From Scolanthus callimorphus (taxonomy: Eukaryota; Cnidaria; Anthozoa; Actiniaria; Edwardsiidae), in the NCBI GenBank assembly GCA_033964015.1, contig CM066914.1:21814234-21878233 (forward strand): DNA of 64,000 nucleotides, written 5' to 3'. Below the pieces are notes generated by a model. That model ran no database searches, was not told the origin of the DNA, and saw nothing but the letters and a program-made list of their open reading frames with translations. Shown here piece after piece: positions 23,401 through 33,184 of the stretch. How positions within the stretch are numbered: the stretch's first letter is position 1; every line of letters begins with the position of its first letter. The translations under genes were made by a program, and so were the position numbers.

Positions 23401-26400
23401 TTTTTATTGCCAATAAACTCGTGCGGCCACCAGCCGAGCACACGACAAACAATAAGGAAGTGTTTTCATTGTAGCACGACCGTGGGGGGTTTGATATAAT
23501 TTAGGAGAGAGTGCACTATATAGAGGAAATTACACGGTGGCGATTTTTTTGTCGAAAATCTTTAAAGTCGCTTGAGTAATTATACCTCAGGCTCCGTAAA
23601 TATCGGCGAATAGTCACCTCGACTTTGTCTCGGTGACTATTCGCCGATATTTACGTCGCCTTCGGCGACCAATTGTTAAATATAGACATTCTGACGTAAA
23701 TTATAACAGCTTTCGCTAACAAATTTCGCCAAGATTGAAAACTGTTCAGCCTGGTAAGAAATCCAAAATACCATTTCGCAATCCAATTCCATCCGCTCGA
23801 AAACACACGAAAATCCTCCAACTTTTTACTTCTGTAAAGCCCTGGCTAATCTACAGAAAACTAGGACACATGTAGCGCGCCACATTGTAGCCGGACACAT
23901 GTTTCACAGTTTAGCCACGCGAGAAACATTGTTGCGCGCGACAAATTTTGTAGCCGGGACACAAAGAAATGTTTCTTCGCAAGACAAGGAACATTGTATG
24001 TGTCCGAGACACACGCGTGCGATGTTACCTAGTTTAGCCACTCGGGGAAACACGCAGGACACAAATGTTGCGCGCTACATGTGTCCTAGTTTAGCCGTAG
24101 CTTTAACAGTTGAAAGCTTACTTAACAGATCTAGACGATTATTTCGCCTATTTCTTGTTAATTTGACTGCATTAATACTACCTAAATTATCCCTAAAATC
24201 GTGACACTAATCCTTTAACGATAAAGACAAAATATAAACAGTGCGGCGACTTACTGTTAGAACAAGGAGAAGCAAAAGCAGGATCGGGTACATGCAGTTT
24301 CTCTGTAACGGGGACGCTTTGCTCTGTCGCTCTATAAGAAAAGATATACAAAGCTAATGACAAAACCGGCCACCCTTCTCTGCTTGCAGAGGTCCCTTTT
24401 TAAAGCGCGCTAGTCAGCCATTCCTTTGACACTGTTGTCATTCCCTAAAAAGAGGTTTGCTCCTTCGCTAAATACAGTTATAAGAACAGATACATCTAGC
24501 CAATCGTGAACGACAGAAAATACATATATGTTATTTACCGGCTGGGAGGTCCGGATCGTGAAATACCGTGACCGAGATCTTGAAAATACTATTTTCAAGG
24601 CCGAGGTCACGGTATTTCACGATCTGGACCTACCCCAAGCCGGTAAATAATATATATATATATTTTTTTGCGTTCACTGAAAACAGCATAAAACTTCACA
24701 GAAATTAGCGCGCGCGATTCATCCGGACCCGGGGTCCGGATCGTAGGATTCCGGACCGCTCGCGAGCCAATCAGAGCGCGCGATTTAATACAAGTTGTTG
24801 ATGAATGGCTTCCTTGACAGCCAATCACACGCCAAGCAAAACCTCTGCCACGCGATGAGCACGTGATTACTAAATACACGGCTGCGTTCTGTTCAAAACT
24901 TGAGTGGTCGATAGAAATACTTTAATGGGAATGGAAAGTTGACGCAAATACAAATAAAATTCGACATTCACTCTATCACTAATGATAGTTTCGAGAGCTT
25001 CGGATTGGATGAGAAAATCCGTCCAGTATCCAACCAGATTACCTAGAAACGGGAAATGTAACTTACCCAATTTTAAACGTTCGGCTTTTAAGATGTGGAT
25101 TTTCTGGACATCAGCATTTTCTGAGGTTTTCCCGTTTGCTATTGTAACATGATCCTTGTAGCCTGGAAAAAGGTTAATAATACATATAACTATAACTTTT
25201 TCTTGCAGTAGTTTGTCTGTCTTTTGAAGCGAGTTTTTCGTATCTTTCGTACTAAATATGTGTGAATACTTTGTCTGAAATGAGGGAAATTTCAATTTTG
25301 CTATTCTTGACAAAATCGAATTTCAATCAATGTACACTAGACGCTTGCAGAATTTGCTGATAATATTGTAATACAGTATTTCACTAAGTACCCAAGGTAT
25401 CTGGAAAAATATGTTTACTATGCATCTTCAACCTATTGCTTACGCGGTAAGGCTGCATTCATTATGTATACTACAGGGGGGCAGAGGATTTTTTTTGACA
25501 GTGCAAAATTTCCAGATCCCCCCAAGGCACAACATATTTTTACGAATCCCCCTCTGGTCAAAAGGAAAAAACATGCCCCCCCACCCCCCCACCCCGGAGA
25601 CATTTTTTCAATTTATATTTATATAAATTTTACATTTTTTCAAAAAATGAAGAACAAGGTTCAATGATAAAAAAAAATACAAAGCGTAAAATGCAAATAA
25701 AAATCCTAGGTGGCTTTACTCTTTTGTGTGTAGTGACTTTCTACCAAGTGATCTGGTGCGCTCCTCGATTGGTACCTTACTACATAGACTGAGTATCATT
25801 TATTTTGTATTTGATTGTTTGGTTTGTTTTCCGTTGTGCGCGCGAAGCTCGCCGCAATTTTGACAATGAAGCTACAAGACTATTAATCAAAAGTCCAAAG
25901 GCGTTTTTGTCTGGCAGACGAAAGTCACTGAAGAGGACCTCCAGGAATTGTAGTAAAACAAGAAGGCCTTTTACGATTTTTTAAGTTGAAAGAGGGTGAA
26001 TACACGAGAATAGTAGTGCAAGTGATATTTCTTCAGGAAGGAGGTTCAAACTCGGTGTTCAACAATTAAGCCTTCCTTCATTTACTATCAAACTGCAGAA
26101 CCTTGTCTTAAATATATATAATACCTCAACAAAAATATGCATCCCTCCTTCATGTTCTGAAAAAAACTTGACATCCCCCTTTTCCAGTTCCTAAATTTGA
26201 GATCCCCCTCAAAATCCTCTGCCCCCCCCCCCCCCCCCCCCCCTGTAGTATACATAATGAATGCAGCCTAATCATGTTAATTTCTGGGGCCGGTTCCTGG
26301 AAGGTTGGATAAAGTTATCCACGGGGATAAAAGTTATCTGTTGTATAGGTTTTGGTCAGGATTTATCCGTTGGATAAGCGTTTATCCACTGATAACTCTT

Positions 26401-29400
26401 AACTGGCCTTCTAGGAACCGGCCCCTGGCAGATAAATTATGGAACTCCCTTCAGAGTTCACTTTCAGAACAGCATGTTTCCTGATTTCAGGAGAAAGATC
26501 GTGAAATACTATTCTTTTTAAACATGTAAATAGTGTAATTAATAAGGTAAATATTGTTTTTTATTCTGTACTTTTTCTCTCGAAGAGATTAGCTATTAAG
26601 CAGACTAAGATTCGAGATGAAACGTATAAAATTCTCTATGAGGATTTGGGAAATAATTTCCCCTCACCATTGAGTTTCCTTTTCAAGCTGTCTTCCTCCA
26701 TTTCGATGGCTTTTATTTCATCGTCAAGATCTCTTAAAAACTGAAAATAAACCACGCTTATATAATTTGCTTCTAGCTAGTGGGTTATTTTTGTTGCAAG
26801 TAGTACCCTTGGGGTTCAACATGCCCCCAGAACTTTCCAAAAGTAACTGTAAGACAACAATATTTTGTAACGGTCATAACAAGCAAAATGCTTAGGGATG
26901 ATGAAGCCACAATCCCGCTTCTACTCCCATAGTTCTGGAGTAGGTACAATCGTGGCACGTCTTTTAGGGGTATCCATGCAAAAAAACATGATCATTGTAA
27001 AATGTATTAGGGTGTCCCTTTGCACCAGAGATATATGTTACTACAACCCTGTGCGTGTCATGCTAACACGCTCGCCCGTTAAGGGAGCAGTGATTATTAC
27101 TTCCTACCAGAAAATAACCCGTCACTTTGTGACAAAAAAGTTTGAATATTTCAATTCCTCGAATTTTCTCACGAGAAGAGAACAGTTCGCAACCTTCAAA
27201 TTCGTAGCAAAATATTTATGTTTATACGGGCTTCCTGTGTGACCATGCGCGCACCAAAATTGGCGGGAATTTAGGCGGGAAAACGTTCAGCCAATCAGAA
27301 ACGTGCCTAGCATCCCTACACAATAAATTACGTGAGTATCCCCGGGGCCTAAATACATTTAAAACGAGCATCACCACGTTTTTGACAATTGTTTACCTGT
27401 GGTTTGACGACACACTGACCAAGAACACTAAACATTCGGGCAAAACCAACTGGAGTACAGACTGAAGTGAACAAAAATACATATTAAATTTGAGTGCAGC
27501 TATTTACAATGGGCGCTACCCCTTATTCGCCTTCCCAGAAACATCTTCTTGGCGATACTTGTCAGATATTCTTGCTTGGGAATTCTGTTTATTAATCCTG
27601 CTTAACCCGTTCCCGCATTAAAGACCCCGTGTTCGAAGTGGGTGACTTATAGTTTTGTAGCCCTTAAAACTCTATGCTTATATTATGAGGTAACCGTAAA
27701 AGTAGTGAACTCAATCCGTTTAAATCCCATGAAATTTCGATCCATCCTTTGGTCTAAAACTGGTTAACGTGATATGTAGTCATAGAACAGCAAACTAATG
27801 GTGTTATTTTGCTAGTTTCTTACCGTATTAGATCAACACAGCAAACAGATCATAACATCAGTGGCGGATCCAGGATTATAAGAGAGAGGGGGGGGGGGGG
27901 GTTCATTTTTGTTGATGAAGTGCAATGTATGAGGAAACATTCTTTTCGTTTTTTGTTTTCAAAACCCCAAAAAATTGTTATCCTGAAATGGTTATTACAT
28001 CACGAATTTAATATACTGGTATACATTGGGTCACATGTATAAAAAGTCAGCCACTCTGCAATGACAAAAGGTCTTTAGCGAACCAATCCCACAAAAATCA
28101 GTTTGCTGGGAGAGGGGGGTTCATTTACACCCGATGAACCCCCTGGATCTGCGCCTGAACATTGTCACATCCCCAAAAAATTCCTTTTTAATGTCTACGC
28201 CAAAAAAGGGTAGGTTACCATTTGGCAACTATGTTGTAATTTCTGGTTGCCAAACTCCAAACCTTAGCCACCATTGTTGACCTGTTATTCAACAATTTTG
28301 GGCACTGGCTCAATGTATTGTCAAGTACTTACTGAGAAGCATCAGACCACCAAGGAGGGAGATACAAGAATAGATGAAGGGGAGGCCTGGAATCCATGCA
28401 CCTAACAGATAAAAACAGGTAATTGAAGTTGTCATTCAAATTACTTTTTAATGTTCGAGTTGTTAAATACAAACATTTCAGTATCACAACACTCTCTCTT
28501 GAGATAGCGTTCAGAGTTTGCAGGGCCAAGTCCTACATCAAAAGTTACCTTGTTCGTCTAAGGAGTGAGTTGAGCTCTTGTCCAGGATGGCAGACACAAC
28601 CCATACAATACTGCTTATGAGTACAGCCAACAAGAAGAGGACAACCGACGTCTCATACACTCTTGCCATGATACCCTGCATTGGTTTTAGTGGGACACCA
28701 TGGTGTTAAATTGCAACAAGGATTATGTAACATATCAGGGGCATAGCTAAGGGGGTCAGGGGTCCTCATGGTGACTGGATGCAAAAAATCTGGTCCCATG
28801 AACTTAACTTGGGGTAACCAGGTGATCCCATGCTTGGGACAGTAAAAAAAATATGGTCGCCAACTGGTGCTTTAAGGTAGCCTGTCACGCAACTGAGCAG
28901 CTCTTCTGCGCATCTCTCAAGTCACAGAAGTATTGTCCTGTAACAAATCCTATTATATAATTTCGCTACTTCTCAATCCATCCAACCATGCTTTTTAGCT
29001 TTACATATTCTTAAATAGTTTCTGATAGGATGATCTTATTAGTTTTGCTGATAATTCAGTGATTTCTCCCGGAGCATGCACGTATCATGACAGGCTCCTT
29101 TAAGTACAAATTTCAGTTGCCTTTCCCAGTTTTGGGTTGCGGAGGCGACCTTTGGCACAAAAACTACTGAAAGCATTAAAGAAAAATCTCCTTGGGTTCA
29201 CTACTCTAGCTTTGGAGAACATGGAAAGTTCCTTTTCTAGCTGGGTTGGGGAGCCTTGAAAGAATGTAAAAAAAATATTATTTTCCCCCTAGGAGGGATG
29301 TGGGAGATTCAACATGGGCAGGGGATGGGGAACCACCCCATCCCATTCAGTGGAGGGGTATCTTGAATCAAACAAGATTACATTTTATTGGTTCTTGTTC

Positions 29401-32400
29401 TAGCTTTTAACTATATGGAATTTTTTGCAACATAAATATGTCAAATCAACATCAGCACCCTTACTTTTCTTGAGCCAGCAAACCCTTCTGATTCTGTGAT
29501 GAAATATGCAAATGGCATTGATACAAACAGTGATATGTAAGATCCAAGGAAGATCTGGTTCCACATACCTGGAGAATAATCAAACAAGAATGGCGTTCAA
29601 CAAGAATGCATTGATAGCGCAACCCTGCATCAGTAGTATAAAGACAGTCACAAGAAAGACACCCTATGCACTCAGCTAGTTCCCAAAGGGCAATTCTCTG
29701 CATCATTATAATTGTGATATGGGTAAATGACATACAAAACACCTGTGCATCAGCTTATGGACAATTCCAGTTCCTGTATAAGTGCACTCATCTGACAGTT
29801 CAGTTTAGAAATGCCCTTCATAGTATGTCCCATAACTACCACAATGCAGAATGCACATTGTTTTTTTTTTGTTCCTTGTTGTTAGGCTCTTATATGCAGG
29901 TTTTTACTGTATACACTTACACAAATAAAAAATAATACAACAAAAAAGACACTGACACACAAAAAGAAGCTTCTTGCATCATACAATTTGAATCGAGAGA
30001 ACAATAAGTAACAGATACAAACCGGCAGAGCGGAAATGACCTACGTAGACCACTAAATTTCAAATAATAAGGTCAGGTTAGCTCAGTTAAGCTTGATTTT
30101 TGCATACAGACTCCTTGCCTGAATAAAAACAAAATATCAAAAATGACTTTTTTCTAATGGATCCGTCTTTGAGATATTAAGCTTTCAACTTTGGTTTTTG
30201 TACCATTTTATTGGAGAATTAGTACTTTGATCAGAATTTGTGCAAACTTTGTTCAATCATATCTAAAATTCATATGCTTCAATTTTCTTAAAAATTTGGA
30301 ATTAAGCTTTTGGTCATAGAAACTCTTTGTATACGGAATCTTGAGCTTATATATTAAAATATGGCGAAGTTAGGCATTTCATTTTTGGTCATTTCCGCTC
30401 TGCCGTAACAGATACAAACCATGTATGAGGGAGCCACTGAGCCACTTGATGTAATAGCTGTTTGGATACATAACTAGTATCTCATTACTCAGGATCGACA
30501 TGGGTAAGAGTAGAACAGCACCAAGAGATACAGACAATGTGAATGTACATAACCACCGTCTGAAAAAAATGTGATAAACACAAAAATAAAAATAATATGA
30601 ATGTGTGGTTCCAGAAAATATCTCCACCCCCACCCACAAAAGGGTGTTGAAAAGTGACCCCACCCCTCTGGAATTTCCAAAGGAAATTACAGTATTTGTA
30701 TGAAAAATACTCAGGTTAATTGACCCCTAGCCCTCTGGAATTTATAATCCCTTCTGTTAGGGGAGGAGCAAAGAGAAGGAAAAAAAAGAACTGCTATTTG
30801 CCAAGTAGTGTTTTTTATCTGCTTTGTGTACACCCCCTGGAATGTTCCAGTGAAAAATGCAGTGAAATAAGGAAGAAGTGAATTGAACCCCCCAACCCCC
30901 AGGAATTTCCAGTTCTCTCTGTTGTGGTTAGAAGTCTCAATTATTATGGCCTGTGGTAAAGACATATAATAACAACACTTACGAGATTTGGTAAACAGAA
31001 GCGTCCTCTTCATCTGAAAGTACAACACAATAAAACATATTGTTCAGGGGTTTCAGTAACTATTAAAGTAGAAGGATAATAGTGGGCAACTTCAAAATGC
31101 AAGTGATATCCTACCAGGTCCAATTTCATCCTTCCTTCTTCTATAGTTATACACTACAGCATATGAAATGCTATTCAGGATGACAAAGAGCAGGAAGAAT
31201 ATCTAAAAAAAATGATGATGTACATAATCATAATAAAGAATTTTATGTAATATCTACACATAGTTAATGATAGAAGTGTAATGGTTTGGAAGCTCAGCAA
31301 ACTTCAAAGGGTCAACACAATAGCATGGGCTGGATGTTGAGAGGGACTATCTCGCGATTGACAGTGCACAATGTTTTGTTTCGTGCTCATCTAATATGCA
31401 TCCCTGGGTATACACTGAATCTTACTGGCTGAATTTTGGAACTTATGTACCGTGACCGTGCACAAACAAAAGGATTCCTCTTAAAAAGTGAACAAAGAGA
31501 TAGTATAATAACAGGGTGTCAGGTTTCCTAACCATTCCACTCCATTAACTATGATCTACAGCATAAGAACAATAAGGAGAGGGAGACAGGGTAGCTGAGT
31601 GGTCAGAGTGTTGTCTTTTTAACCCGATGACCTGAATTTGAGTCTCTGCTTGTGGCACCTCAATCATTCTTTGTACATAGCAGACTCAGCTTGCCTCCCT
31701 GCCAGTCTGGGTAAATGTGTTGTATGTGTGATATTCAAAGATATGAGCTGTAATGTAGTTGATGTTCGCAGTTGTAAATATGTTTTTGGGCCTGACTCAG
31801 GCTCATTTTACAGGCTGGAAATTAAGAAAAAAATGATTACACGATTTAATTCTTTTCAAATTTGGGGATAAATTGGTAAACCTCTCCTCTATTAAGTGGT
31901 CAGTTAGTTAAGTCCCAAGGGTGGCCGCTTAATAGAGAGGTTCAACTGTATCACAAAAACCTGATCCAATTAGAGTTTATACCTGAGGTCAATAATAATA
32001 ATGTGCTAATTATGAAATTAAGATTATTAGATAAATGTGTCCTTTATTATAAGATTAATTGTTTTGTCGGATTTGGTATTTGTATGTACATGCATTTTTC
32101 CTAAGCCCCCATATAATCAAGAGGGACAATGATGGTTGCATTGTTTGATTTGTATTTGTGCCCATGTTGACAAGTTAGAGATTAGAGTGCCGGCATTCTC
32201 CTGTATCTAAGTACAACCATTAAAAGAAGAATCTCTTTTGCTGCTAACGTTGTTTGTGAATGATAATTCGATAACAGCTTCAATATTTTCAGTAACTTCA
32301 AAAGCTTCTTTGATTGTCAAAAAGGATTTGTTATGGCCGCATTAACTCTTCAATTCAAGTACAATTCTCAGTAACATAATAACAAATCTCTATCTTCCCA

Positions 32401-32566
32401 AAAAGCTGCAGAGAGTTATAGACTGTAAATGAAACACTCCAACAGATATTGTTTATCTCAATTCTTACTTACCACATATTCGCGAACGGTGTCATAGAAT
32501 ACTTGCTCCGCATTGTCAGGGTTGTTTGAAATTGCTTCCATTTCGTCATCCACTAGAGAAGCTGCT
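11736..32566 (-). CDS. LMBR1: LMBR1/LMBR1L (LIMR) family multi-pass membrane protein, 16 exons
   Basis: Coding exons in transcript order: 32541-32473, 31202-31115, 31013-30983, 30559-30420, 29568-29465, 28675-28549, 28401-28333, 27461-27397, 26740-26668, 25162-25067, 24331-24255, 16543-16466, 13679-13606, 12846-12756, 12638-12572, 11956-11736. Phases fit at every junction and sum to 1470 nt, 489 aa plus stop, matching human LMBR1 (490) and LMBR1L (489). Diagnostic blocks are GAVLLLPMSILSNEIL, WLSGSLIHG, ESEGFAGSRK, LPFIYSCISLLG, a coiled DLDDEIKAIEMEEDSLKRKL segment, LSSALPVLSRTLG and GRLDWLGNF. The family has about nine membrane spans (lipocalin-receptor-like; LMBR1L acts in endocytosis and Wnt control). 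ATG at 32541 is chosen; an acceptor at 32567 implies an upstream leader exon, perhaps ending at the donor near 32921. LMBR1 versus LMBR1L is unresolved, and the gene may predate that split. Confidence 0.93.
12008..12208. repeat. MITE with CCCATAATGCATTG ends
   Basis: The ends cccataatgcattgc and agtgcattatggg are inverted. The interior (gcggtaaaagcgctaaacgg ... aaaaatgacggcgaagcag) is shared with 60850-61020. It lies in an intron of the LMBR1-like gene. Confidence 0.7.
13970..14035 (+). repeat. Half-copy of the GTCCACACTA element family
   Basis: The words ccccgtccacacta, ttttcaaacgaaaacggata and cggatacggctatcgtcc match the left end of the family seen at 14855-15175 and 50924-51282. No right end is present. 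Intronic. Confidence 0.55.
14176..14746. mobile_element. TIR element, about 570 bp, with central hairpin
   Basis: Outer arms of about 110 bp run from acggtgtttacatcttgttg on the left to the near-perfect complement ending at 14746. They include gacctttttccaaaatggcc and its complement. A second tight palindrome lies in the middle at 14394-14485. Intronic in the LMBR1-like gene. No coding content. Confidence 0.85.
14394..14485. repeat. Near-perfect central palindrome
   Basis: The arms gtatgactgggggtatg and catacccccagtcatac meet almost without a loop. The flanking ttgaaaattttacag/ctgtaaattttcaa continues the pairing. The result is a cruciform-capable stem of about 45 bp inside the 14176-14746 element. 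Confidence 0.85.
14855..15175. mobile_element. GTCCACACTAA element, copy A
   Basis: The ends ggccctgtccacactaa and ttagtgtggacggaaggcc are inverted. The interior is built of cggattcg / gttttcaaac words in both orientations. The family recurs at 50924-51282. Confidence 0.75.
15190..15860. mobile_element. GACGAGT-motif TIR element, interrupted
   Basis: The ends ttttcacactacagacgag and ctcgtctgtagtgtgaaaa are exact complements. The body is a dense field of gacgagt/actcgtc words in both orientations (roughly 25 occurrences), notably 15650-15850. It is interrupted by the 15306-15534 element. The plus-strand frames across it are low-complexity and not genes. Confidence 0.75.
15306..15534. mobile_element. 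229-bp TIR element with 9-bp target duplication
   Basis: The ends caacctcgtccccagggtct and agaccctgggaacgaggttg are inverted. Pairing continues inward through cttctcgg and gaggctgagtcacatgac. It is flanked by gagcccgat at 15297-15305 and 15535-15543. The 9-bp duplication suggests a Mutator-like or related superfamily (inference). It is the innermost of the nest. Confidence 0.85.
17443..17673. repeat. Element with long poly-G run
   Basis: A G-run of about 35 lies at about 17457-17491. The flanks accattagaacttgggg and ccccaatttctaatgtcc are loosely inverted, which suggests a short element whose end carries the G-run. Intronic. Confidence 0.5.
18104..19087 (+). CDS. Single-exon class A (rhodopsin-like) GPCR, 327 aa
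   Basis: The uninterrupted frame has the class A pattern. A short N-terminus carries four N-glycosylation sequons (NSS, NQT, NST, NIS, residues 2-29). Seven hydrophobic segments lie at about 31-52, 64-89, 103-126, 145-167, 197-222, 252-275 and 290-308. DRY (128-130) ends TM3, a TM4 tryptophan is at 155, WLPYG (265-269) lies in TM6, and TPIIY (301-305) replaces NPxxY. The TM2 aspartate (2.50) is replaced by serine (NLVFSSL, 68-74) and the usual TM5 proline is not obvious. The C-terminal tail is short. The ligand cannot be assigned. It sits in antisense orientation in intron 11 of the LMBR1-like gene, and an intronless copy suggests retroposition or the single-exon GPCR expansions common in cnidarians. 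The ATG at 18104 is chosen because the sequons and TM1 follow it directly. Confidence 0.88.
   Translation: MNSSCNQTKDDNLLNSTSKGVSCPGNISHVASLGVIGITGLLANTVLAMATYRLWKKNKSPDKILIFNLVFSSLCMLGCLPMRSLVVLKLDSLLSCEEDAWVLQRSVVGIRFISNFTTLATLATIGYDRYEALTKFPAQRKLTLKLAYYLVMFAWTTATACTILIYFGPFRNTCVKKCIRPDSALIIINNPTDRRPWFAAIRVLFATLWITISCTVSCISLFKASKAIRQHRQEIVNIYGPVRARAEVSFTRAIIAIAVTYMVTWLPYGMSVFASAFVLNKASLCGEQWTDSLTFSSALLTPIIYMSMDKRILGSFGNSVGVAPENS
19379..19527 (+). repeat. Ngaro-like split direct repeat A1
   Basis: 149 bp beginning atgtgttttttcgcggtttg, repeated almost without change at 21492-21640 (offset 2113). It marks the left end of the element. Confidence 0.9.
19559..20110 (+). pseudogene. Ngaro/DIRS gag-like remnant
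   Basis: It starts with ATG at 19559 (MGERGETEAGP). After about 75 codons the conserved protein (RLADKSEFGWSTI near 19910) is in other frames, and lysine-rich AEKRAGDKIKANQEKKRK follows. At least two frameshifts and a TAA lie within it. The residues around RLADKSEFGW are, as I recall, typical of the ORF1 product of Ngaro/DIRS elements. The frame at 19526-19894 covers only the first part. Confidence 0.7.
20440..21360 (+). pseudogene. Ngaro/DIRS reverse transcriptase and RNase H remnants
   Basis: Separated fragments in different frames match parts of the family. HREFVDSAISELI (about 20485) is from the fingers. FDLPSAYYHIDICEEHTKFL (about 20750-20810) corresponds to the first palm motif, with FDLKSGYHHIDI expected. 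VKWFTDNP (about 21180) and a tail near 21270-21360 ending in LSRLFDSDDGS belong to RNase H. The region with the catalytic YXDD box is not visible, so a large internal deletion is likely. Confidence 0.75.
21397..21491 (+). repeat. Ngaro-like split direct repeat B1
   Basis: 95 bp beginning tcgtgcggccaccagccgag and ending aatttaggagagag. It is repeated at 23419-23511 with one 2-bp deletion, and is directly followed by A2. Confidence 0.9.
21492..21640 (+). repeat. Ngaro-like split direct repeat A2
   Basis: This is the internal copy of A1, identical over about 149 bp except for one substitution near position 50. It abuts B1 with no spacer. Confidence 0.9.
21828..21924. repeat. 16-18-bp tandem repeat inside the Ngaro-like element
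   Basis: Five to six copies of a unit close to gccccggagtgggccat. Related gccggagtgc words lie on either side (21802 and 22021). Overlapping frames on both strands arise from the repeat and are not genes. A GA-rich run (22070-22107) follows. Confidence 0.85.
22240..23131 (+). pseudogene. Tyrosine recombinase of the Ngaro-like element, frameshifted
   Basis: The N-terminal core-binding domain is recognisable (YRWKRLAQGTPVSLNDASAF near 22375, and DWARFVGGARKISD). The C-terminal catalytic domain runs in one frame to a stop at 23130-23132. It carries HSLRSGG (the HxxR box, near 23008), FKRH (the second histidine) and AKDGYVKD (the tyrosine nucleophile). The first catalytic arginine region (about 22640-22700) is broken by stops and shifts. 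These boxes are characteristic of DIRS/Ngaro/Crypton recombinases. Confidence 0.85.
23419..23511 (+). repeat. Ngaro-like split direct repeat B2
   Basis: This is the right terminus of the element, matching B1. Sequence beyond 23511 (tgcactata) is unrelated to A2, as expected for an integrated end. Confidence 0.9.
23595..23655. repeat. Perfect short palindrome
   Basis: The arms cgtaaatatcggcgaatagt and actattcgccgatatttacg pair exactly around a short tcacctcgactttgtctcggtga loop. Sequence to the right (about 23735-23845) resembles 58755-58870, so it belongs to a piggyBac-like MITE family. Confidence 0.8.
23860..24110. repeat. Irregular ACACATG / TTTAGCC interspersed motif cluster
   Basis: The words gacacatgt, gtagccgg, gttgcgcgcgaca and tttagcca recur five or more times with varying spacing. 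The 101-codon frame through it is not supported as a gene. Confidence 0.5.
24531..24650. repeat. Palindromic MITE
   Basis: The arms begin ttatttaccggct and end agccggtaaataa, and inside them gatcgtgaaataccgtgac pairs with gtcacggtatttcacgatc. The loop is short. Intronic in the LMBR1-like gene. Confidence 0.85.
25451..26268. mobile_element. 818-bp TIR element with poly-G/poly-C ends, TAA target site
   Basis: The ends ggctgcattcattatgtata and tatacataatgaatgcagcc are exact complements. Pairing continues through ctacagggggg-cagaggatttt on both sides. On the right the C-run has expanded to about 22 (26222-26243). Flanking TAA at 25448-25450 and 26269-26271 suits a PIF/Harbinger-type target (inference). 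No transposase. Intronic. Confidence 0.85.
26286..26426. repeat. Short MITE (TGGGGCCGGTTCC ends)
   Basis: The ends tggggccggttcc and ggaaccggcccc are inverted. The body holds ggataa/ttatcc words in both orientations. It lies 17 bp beyond the previous element. Confidence 0.75.
27862..28152. repeat. MITE with GTGGCGGATCCAGG-like ends and G-run
   Basis: The left end agtggcggatccagg and right end cctggatctgcgcctg are inverted. A G-run of about 15 lies near the left end (27888-27902). Related solo ends occur at 33562 and 41377-41397. Confidence 0.65.
30024..30404. mobile_element. 381-bp TIR element with 16-bp flanking duplication at a splice donor
   Basis: The ends ggcagagcggaaatgacc and ggtcatttccgctctgcc are exact 18-bp complements. 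The 16-bp word gtaacagatacaaacc flanks it at 30008-30023 and 30405-30420. The right copy contains the 5' splice site of exon 4 of the LMBR1-like gene (exon ends at 30420). No coding content. Confidence 0.9.
31585..31870 (+). mobile_element. Possible tRNA-derived SINE
   Basis: A tRNA-like head is suggested by an A-box-like tagctgagtgg (31592-31602) and a B-box-like gaatttgagtct (31633-31644), about 30 bp apart. A non-tRNA body follows. No clear tail or duplication, so the boundaries are uncertain. Intronic. Confidence 0.4.
31879..31942. repeat. Short palindromic element
   Basis: The arms aacctctcctctattaagtg and the complement ending cttaatagagaggtt enclose about 25 bp. Confidence 0.65.
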
Positions 32567-33184
32567 CTGAAACAAGTGAACCATGCTTCCCCCCATTGCC
32601 GTTATCTGTATAATAACTAGTCTTTAAGATATCCGGAAAGGTCCCAGGTTATTTCGCTAGCCGTGTGCTTGATTGTTTAAACCATGAAGGAAACTGTCCG
32701 CGTCCTTGGCATGCATGTGGCTCACCACATTGGAAATCAACAAGACTTCGCCCTTTGCTGGTTGAGAGTCGTAAGAGCTACAACCTCCTCCGTTTTTGGT
32801 AGACCCGAAAAATTATTTGGACAGCAGGGTAGCGATACAGAAGTCCAAAGATTACCCTTGTTTTTCGGCGGCAGGAACGAGCTATCAAGTTTATGTTGCT
32901 CAACTTTTTATACTCTTTACCTTGACCCAGGCCCTTTGCCACAGCCTACCCAAAAGGTAGACGAATCTCGTTATTTTATTGCTCTATAATTATTTTTATG
33001 AAGGGTAAAAATGAGTTTCAGCACCTGTATGTTAACATGTGAAATATTATTATCATTATTATTATGGAACTTTCACTGTTCAGTTGTAGAAACTTGTGAA
33101 CAGATTTATGAACAGATTTAACAAAGGTAGCCCGCAAAACCCACAGGTAACCCAACTTGCTAGTTGGACTTTGAAATTTCCAAG
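32567..33184. promoter_or_regulatory. Head-to-head promoter region of LMBR1-like gene and PDSS1
   Basis: The two genes diverge from this 0.6-kb interval. It should hold the untranslated first exon of the LMBR1-like gene; a possible donor on the minus strand is at 32920/32921. No TATA box or other element can be named with confidence. A 101-codon plus-strand frame (32684-32989) looks like chance. Confidence 0.5.

Larger units (their letters stand above)
19379..23511 (+). mobile_element. Ngaro/DIRS-like tyrosine-recombinase retrotransposon, degenerate
   Basis: The order is A1 (19379-19527), gag-like and RT/RNase H remnants, B1 (21397-21491), A2 (21492-21640), tyrosine recombinase, B2 (23419-23511). 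A1/A2 and B1/B2 are nearly identical pairs and B1 directly abuts A2. This is the split-direct-repeat arrangement known from PAT/Ngaro elements, which integrate by a tyrosine recombinase without target duplication. All three coding parts are shifted or interrupted, so the copy is dead. It sits in intron 11 of the LMBR1-like gene, in the opposite orientation. Confidence 0.88.

Noticed and set aside
32684..32989. 101-codon frame in the LMBR1/PDSS1 promoter interval
   Set aside because: No domain, and it covers the likely leader exon on the other strand. Treated as chance.
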